NCBI RefSeq assembly: GCF_037975245.1
Contig: NC_092580.1
Coordinates: 5,928,501 to 5,992,500, forward strand
Direction: 5' to 3'
Source: Apostichopus japonicus
Taxonomy: Eukaryota; Echinodermata; Holothuroidea; Aspidochirotida; Stichopodidae
Length of the DNA: 64,000 bases
Position numbers and translations under genes: made by a program. Position 1 is the stretch's first letter. Each line of letters starts with the position of its first letter. This document shows, piece after piece, positions 58,201-64,000 of this stretch. The notes under the pieces were generated by a model. The model did no database searches, was not told where the DNA came from, and saw only the letters and a list, made by a program, of their open reading frames with translations.

Positions 58201-61200
58201 ATTATGTTTTTAATATTATTTTTAATGTTTCAGTGTTAGAATAGACAGTGCAAATGGTAGCTTAGTACATATGGACTCAAGGATGCCTGGCATGTTGTGA
58301 TTTATTGAGAAAGAAAGGGAGGGTGGGGTAGGGGTGTTACTGAAAGATAGTCCATATCCCTTATGTAAATTGTGTGTTGCAATCTGTTGTTAACTGTAAT
58401 TGTTGTAAAGGTGTTGATGTTAAAGTGGTCTCTTGAAATTTAAGTGTTTAGTTTAGATTTGTAAACGATCTTCATTCAAGTTCCGTAAAGGAATTTCACT
58501 ATATTTACTGTTTTTATCATTGTCAGAGAAACATAATAACAGTTGCTGGAAGTTTGTAGGACATTTCTATCACAAGTTCATGTCATAAAACATGCATTAT
58601 AATTTTTACAGATTTTGGTCTTATTAATTGGGTTCCAAACAATGTTCAATATTCATGTTACAAAGTTTGTTTATACTTGTGTTAGTTTTATTTAGGTCAA
58701 ACACCAACCCCCCCCCCAAAAAAAAACCACCCAAAAATTACGATGAATATGAACTAAAAGACCGTGGAGGCTATGAATTGTTAGAATCTACAGGTTCTTC
58801 AGCCATGCCCATTGATGTCTTGTTGTCAGTTGATTTGTGTTTATACTGTAGGTATTTGTTGTTTAATTATTTACCTTGCTGGCTTGAATTGTAAACATCA
58901 TCTAAAGGCACTAATCAATCTTGTTTTGTTATTGTCAATATTTAGGATGGTTGCTATGTAACCCTATCAAGGTGCGGTATGCATATGAAAATATTGTACA
59001 ATTTGTAGCTAGACCTGAGCAGGGAGTTGTACAACTCCCTGACCTGAGGTACAACTACAAACCTGTACTAATTAATTTTGGGTTTGATTTAAAAATAAAT
59101 TTGTTTGATCTAAATGTAACAAATCTTTAAAAGTAAAACAAAAGTACAAGATTTCAGCTATCTCAGTAATATGATGATTTCACAATATTTCTTACAAGAA
59201 TGTTATTAATTTTCTATTTAAATAAAACTGAAAACCATAACCTTTATCATCAAATCCAGAGGACATAGGCTCTGATCTAATGACCAAAAATTGTCAACAC
59301 TACTTGCTGATATTGAAACAGCAAGTGTTATTACAAAAATCAAAGATCATAATAGCCAAGGATTTAGCTAGCGGCCTGTCTAGCTGTTCATTATCCGACT
59401 AAATGATGACCCTCCACCAACAAAAAATAAACATCAAATAGAATGAAGAAATAGAAATGTACATGAAAGGAAATTTACCAATTGTAGCCCACAATACCTG
59501 AGCCAGCTACACTCCTATTTGGCAAGATTTTCAAAATCACAACAAGTAATAGCACTTTGTTATTGCTTTAACCTGTATTTTCTTGTTTCTGAATAATCTT
59601 CCCACTTTATATTCTTCTTTCAGTCACAGAGCAGGAAATCAGGGTAGCGCTTGATGTTGACAACCCAAATAACCACTGCCTTGGGTTTATCCGTGAGATT
59701 GTGGACTTATATGAAAACTTAGATGACACTTTGGCAAAGCGGTGAGCTGCTTCTCTAAGTCCTTTTGTGATTGCAAAACACAGTTTATATGGTTGTTTCA
59801 TCTATGTAAGCTTTGTATTAAGGGAGCTTTGTATTAATGGTACATACGATGGCCATTAAAAAAGTGCCATTACTTGCCACTGATTTGTGTAGTTAATATA
59901 TTACATTAACCATAACAAAGATGGAAGGCAAAGTCAGTCTTGTTGTTTACATTTCAAGTAGTTCAAAACAAGGTAGAATGTCCATGGTATGCAGGTGTTA
60001 TGTTTTATTACCTTTCATCTTAATGGTACATAGATGAATATTTACATGTCATGCCTTATGTGTTTGATAACCTCATTGCTACCTTCATTTATTATTACCT
60101 TCCTTTGGTTAGATATATTTCTTAGATAGTTTTCTTCAAGCCATAATATGGAGCTGCATTAGACCAACACTGCAAAACTAAATAATGGCATGCATAACAT
60201 TATTGTTTATATTTGGTTGAATAATGTGGAAGAAATTAGATAAATGCTATAAATGCACCAAGTCTTTCTTCTCTGCTAAAACTGTGAAATGGCTGGCAAT
60301 AACATAACCAGCACAGAGTCTATATGGTAGTTAGGCTTTAGTTATTGCTGAAAGATATATCTTATATAAAGTGCTGTACACAAAGGGTACCTTTTGATAA
60401 ATGTTTAAAATAATATATATCAAAAATCAACAATGTTTCTTGCACTTATGCAGTTACGTCAATTAAATATAAATTATCCTTGCATCAACTAATACCTTCA
60501 TTTATGGTTATTTATTCCTTTATAGCTTCTGCGACATTAAGGAAGGACAAGCAGATAAAGAAGCTAAAGATCTCTTGGACCAGTTTAAGTTGGAATTTGT
60601 TCCAACAGTTTTAAGTAACAGTAACATCCAGCGCCATCAACTGAATTGGACCCCGAATGGTATCGACCTAGAAAGCAAAGTACATCAAAAGTACTTACAA
60701 GACATCAATGCACACTTCTTGACCTGGGTTAAAGCTCAGGTTGGACGAGCTAAGAAACAGAGCGAAAACTTAGATCTTGCCAATGATCCCCTATTGTCAG
60801 AAGTTATTCATCACGCTAACTTTTGTGCCTTTAAATGCAACACTTTTCGTGGTTGTGACGAAACCCTGCAGGAGGTATTCCTGCGGATAGTGATTTCTGA
60901 GGAGAGTAAACCATTAGTACTGCATGGTGCATCAGGTAGTGGCAAGACTTCCATGGTTGCTATGGTAGCCAAGCAAGCCAAAAATACCCATGGCATGAAT
61001 ATGCATGTTGTTCTTCGATTCCTTGGTACCTCCTCCCAGAGTTCTTCCATCCTCCATGTCTTACAAAGTGTTGTCAAACAGGTCTGCAAGCTCTACGACC
61101 TGCCTCTCCCAGCATTCAATACTTTGGATAACTTCAACAATTTAATTCTGTATTTACCTACTCTGTTGAAATCTGTTTCAACACACTCCTCGCAGATTCC

Positions 61201-63818
61201 ACTGTTACTTATTTTGGATTCCTTGGATCAGTTAGAAGATTCTCACAGAGCTTACAAGTGCAAATGGCTTCCGAGAAAATGCCCCAAGGGTGTTCAGATC
61301 ATCTTATCTACCCTGCCTGACATGTTTGAGATTCTGGATAGATTGAAGGAAATTATTGTGGATAGTAACTGCTTCATTCCAATTCAACCACTCTCAGAAG
61401 GGACAGGAGCAGACATCTTGGATCACTGGATGAAGTCCATCAAACGAAAAGTTTCCAATGACCAGAATGAAGTCATTAAGAAAGGTCAGTTTATGTCCAT
61501 GGATTCATAATTCAGCTGGATGCATAGTCAGTAATATTAAAATATCTTTGCCCTAGTTAATTCAGTAACCATTTATGAAAAATACTAAATTACATCATTT
61601 ACTTATTCTGATTTTCTCAATCAACTTTTTACCTCTTATTAGTTTTCAGTAAATGCCCACAGCCACTTTTCTTGAAATTACTGTTTGAGCAAGCAAGAAG
61701 GTGGAAGTCTTATGATGAAGTAAGTGAAGAAGAACTTGCCTCTACTGTTAGAGAAGCCATCGGTTTACTCTTTGAGAGACTAGAGAGACAGTTTGGTGAA
61801 AAGCTGGTTTCTCATGCCTTGGGATATGTTACTGCTGCAAGGTTAGTTCATTTAACCATATGGTTAACAGTAGGAGTATCAAGGAAAAGCTATGAGTGGT
61901 GGCCAGTGGGTGTGGTGTGGGAGGGTGCTTAGTGTGATAAACTGTTGCTTAACAAGTGTTACATTTACATACATCATCATCAAACGCAAGTAGTTTCATG
62001 TAATTCTTATGATATTTGAAACCATGCAGTGTCTTAATTTTAGGAGTCTTTGCAAATGCAGAGGAAATAGTGACCAATGTTAGAATCTCTACTCTACAAG
62101 TACATCACTTATATAATAAAATAATGAAATTCCTCACTCTCTGACACAAACCTGTTTCTTGAAATATCTTTCTAGGAATGGTGTGACCCAAGATGAACTC
62201 CAGCATATCTTATCTCTAGATGATGAGGTTCTGGATGAATTATACCAATATTGGCCACCTCCTGACCCTAAAGAGGTTGCACTACCTCCTCTGATCTGGG
62301 CAAGACTAAGATTTGAACTGCAAGAGTATATGGCAGAAAGACAGGCAAATGGAAGAACTGTCATGACATTGTATCACAGGTAAAATACTAAGGAAGACAG
62401 TACCCTTTGAATTTGAGGCAATTCAATGTTTAGTTTGTGTTTGCATTTTAGTGTGTAAAATATCTCCATTGAAATAATATGAGCTATTTTGGCACAACTA
62501 GTAGTAGCAGTAGAAGTACAAATCAAATCATTTACGATATCAGAGCCTGCAATTGTTTATAATACCTTTGCAATCGGTGTTCTCATATCACTATTGTGGA
62601 GATTTTAGTACAAAGGATGTTTTATATACTTTCTTGCTCAAGTGGGTATTTTGAAAAATGTCGACAGCAAAATTAAAAGGGCATTACGGTATATTTTGCT
62701 GTCAGTCTGTCGGTTAGATATAGTGTGGACATAGCGGCAATATGCTATGAAGCCTTATACTTATTGGCCTAACCTTACAGTATGTCATAGTTGATTGCTT
62801 GTATACATTACTGTGTCAGTTAACTGCAAAGTTATAGTGAATGGTATCATACATATGTTCCACCTCACAACAAACAGCTGTTTCCGGGGATTATACGTCA
62901 TACAATTAGACAAAAGCTGCTCCTCAAATTGGCGGTGACCACAGGTTTCACTTTATATATTTGAAAGTCAATTTGTTAAAATACAAAATTACGTGGGTTT
63001 TAGTTTGGAATAGACTTTGTCTAGCACATATAAATGTCTGGTTTAATCCTAATCTTCCTCTGTAATTGCCTGATTCATCAGTCCACATGGGGGCTGCCAT
63101 TTTGACTTTCTACAACCATCACCTGATTTCACAATGCTTCCTCAATGGCTATCCATTATAATCGGATCAGAGTCATGTCATTGACAGCCACCTACTGTCA
63201 CGACCCAACTCAACTGCAAGGAAACAGCCCCTGACGACACAACGAATGTCAAACATGTTTGATCTGCCCGATTTGGTCACAGCAAGGACCGACTGTCAGA
63301 TCTTGGTCTGGTCAGTAGCAAAATTTCCCACAAACTGGATGGACCCGGCTGCAACCTGACTAATTTTTTTGTTGCAGTTGCATCGGGTCGGTGCAGTGTG
63401 CGCCTGTCTTTACTTCTCTTTAACTGGGTTGAGAAAGTTTGTGAGGATTTGCACAATACAGTCATTTGAGTTCATGACACTGCAGGTTGCCTTAAGCTTG
63501 CTAGAAATGACGTGACTCATACATGGAATGGATGGACTTGTGTGACATGATCTTTGGGAAGCCAAGTGTGTACAACATGTCTATTCCTTTTCCTTGAAAA
63601 TATTCTGCTGCCTAAAACATTTTTGAAACAACTAAACATTTTATTCCAAACTTTTTCTAGATTTTATCACACGATGAATAAAGTTTCAAACTCTCATTTC
63701 TCGTAGACAATTTACTGAAGCTGCTCAGGAGCGTTATCTATCGACTGATGCAAGGAGAAAGCATTGTCATCGAGTTATGGCTGATTTCTTCAGTGGAAAA
63801 TGGGCCAAAACCCAAAAG
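48066..63818 (+). CDS. NWD1-like STAND ATPase, N-terminal eight coding exons (continues right)
   Basis: Exons: 48066-48168, 54256-54458, 56100-56400, 59624-59741, 60526-61484, 61643-61841, 62176-62379 and 63707-63818. All junctions are GT/AG and phases agree; 2199 nt give 733 codons. Residues about 22-120 form a DUF4062-type N-terminus (VRIFLSSTFGDMTAERN, LEFQLVDMRWGVRDEATDDH, GPNFVFLLGQRYGYRP). A linker with VTEQEIR and QRHQLNWTP precedes a NACHT/AAA ATPase: Walker A GASGSGKT (376-383), RFLGTSSQSS, Walker B LLLILDSLDQL (D473, D476) and IILSTLP. A winged-helix-like region follows (LVSHALGYVTAARNGVTQDELQHILSLDDEV) through HRVMADFFSGKW. In NWD1/NWD2 proteins WD40 repeats come next; here they would lie past the right edge. 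STAND proteins are nucleotide-driven assembly switches; the ligand is unknown. The start Met at 48066 is the first Met before the conserved block and is plausible, not proven. Confidence 0.92.
49123..49218. repeat. CA/TA dinucleotide microsatellite
   Basis: A short (CA) run passes into about 80 bp of alternating TA broken by a single TTTA. The apparent Tyr-Ile open frames here arise from the repeat and are not genes. Confidence 0.98.
49276..50050 (-). pseudogene. CR1/L2-type LINE relic, antisense, in NWD1-like intron 1
   Basis: On the minus strand, from about 50050 down, the translation gives LPTWLAKGCLTELLSSIT, INLSMATGTVPDSFKVAHV, TPVLKKNDLQ, NYHPISNLGLVSKIIEKVV, then 49575-49276 ALLTKLHSKYTVMGSAYSWF-like (LLTKLHSKYTVMGSAYSWF), QSYLSDHHQHVKIGN and YGVPQGLVLGPVL. 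These are the fingers-to-palm blocks of an L2/CR1-like reverse transcriptase in order. Stops and frameshifts break it, and the FADD block is absent downstream, where the microsatellite begins. It belongs to a different lineage from the intact LINE at 1-2690. Confidence 0.85.
50440..51494. repeat. 285-bp tandem repeats: two near-identical copies plus an older interrupted copy
   Basis: Copies B (50925-51209) and C (51210-51494) are almost identical, both starting TTTTGTTATTTTGATGGCAA and containing TCATTTTATGAGCACAGCCA and AAGATTTAATTGATCAAACC. Copy A begins near 50440, is more diverged, and has about 200 bp of extra sequence (about 50641-50843) between GATAATATTTTGACCAC and AAGATTTAATTGACC. 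Non-coding and intronic. Confidence 0.9.
54459..56099 (+). other. Intron 2 of the NWD1-like gene
   Basis: Between GTAAGT and TTATAG. No repeat family or coding segment was recognised inside it. Confidence 0.75.
56401..59623 (+). other. Intron 3 of the NWD1-like gene
   Basis: Between GTAAGT and TTTCAG, phase 1 on both sides. It contains a 22-bp perfect palindrome (59020-59041, CAGGGAGTTGT and its complement) and an open frame around 58690-58860 that looks mildly protein-like but fits no exon model. Otherwise nothing is recognised. Confidence 0.75.
62380..63706 (+). other. Intron 7 of the NWD1-like gene
   Basis: Between GTAAAA and TCGTAG, joining LYHR to QFTEAAQERYL in frame. No repeat family or nested gene was recognised. 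Confidence 0.75.
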
Positions 63819-64000
63819 GTGATTATTTGTAACATTATATAAAACGTTATTGAGAATCAGTTCTTATTTAATAGGTTTTAGGTATTAGTAAAGTTAAATG
63901 CACATGTTTAAATCACATAAATATTGCTGGTAGCTGGTAATTAGTCAGTGTGGATAACGGCTTCAGCCTTGAAAGTAGGCATTGCTAATAACCACAGCTT

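Noticed and set aside
58628-58894. Intron 3 frame with KPPKNYDEYELKDRGGYELL-like content as a possible NWD1-like exon
   Set aside because: Exons 3 and 4 already join in phase and match the family alignment without it; a cassette exon is possible but unsupported.
59020-59041. 22-bp perfect palindrome in NWD1-like intron 3
   Set aside because: It is noted in the intron entry, but is short and isolated, with no sign of a functional site.
1-64000. CRISPR arrays, tRNA or rRNA genes
   Set aside because: No regularly spaced repeats of CRISPR type were seen, and no convincing tRNA B-box/cloverleaf or rRNA segment was spotted by eye; a covariance-model scan would settle small RNAs.

Overview
The window is AT-rich animal genomic DNA. 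It shows spliced genes with canonical GT/AG introns, several non-LTR retrotransposons, short inverted-repeat DNA transposons with target-site duplications, and runs of 10 to 20 G or C. The gene set (RAD52, PPP4R2, a GT10 fucosyltransferase, an Ig-domain receptor and an NWD1-like STAND ATPase) is general metazoan. The protein divergence and repeat style suggest a marine invertebrate deuterostome, probably an echinoderm. That assignment is inference: no ribosomal or mitochondrial marker is present.

Layout. 1-2690: 3' part of a non-LTR retrotransposon with an uninterrupted endonuclease/reverse-transcriptase frame, on +. 2932-6018: first five coding exons of RAD52 on the minus strand, continuing past the left edge. 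6019-9542: no gene. 9543-11858: intronless Ig-superfamily type I membrane receptor (771 aa) on +. 11859-27377: long gene-poor stretch with small repeats and one short inverted-repeat element. 27378-28757: alpha-1,3-fucosyltransferase coding sequence in a single exon on +. 28758-36880: gene-poor, with a 234-bp PIF/Harbinger-like MITE and an unexplained short minus-strand frame. 36881-42256: complete PPP4R2 gene (six coding exons, 368 aa) on the minus strand, with a 398-bp hAT-like element in intron 4. 43178-44690: LINE relic split by a 778-bp hAT-like insertion. 45471-45550: perfect 80-bp palindrome. 45976-46592: repeat-rich insertion with possible 11-bp duplication. 46819-47690: second LINE relic. 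48066 to the right edge: first eight coding exons of an NWD1-like protein (DUF4062-type N-terminus plus NACHT/STAND ATPase) on +. Its 6-kb first intron holds a TA microsatellite, an antisense LINE relic and 285-bp tandem repeats.

The genes show no operon-like or pathway relationship. RAD52 acts in DNA repair, and PPP4R2 targets a phosphatase that also functions in the DNA-damage response, but their neighbourhood is probably incidental. Exon models were built by hand from protein similarity recalled from family knowledge, reading-phase agreement across every intron, and GT/AG signals. No searches were run.
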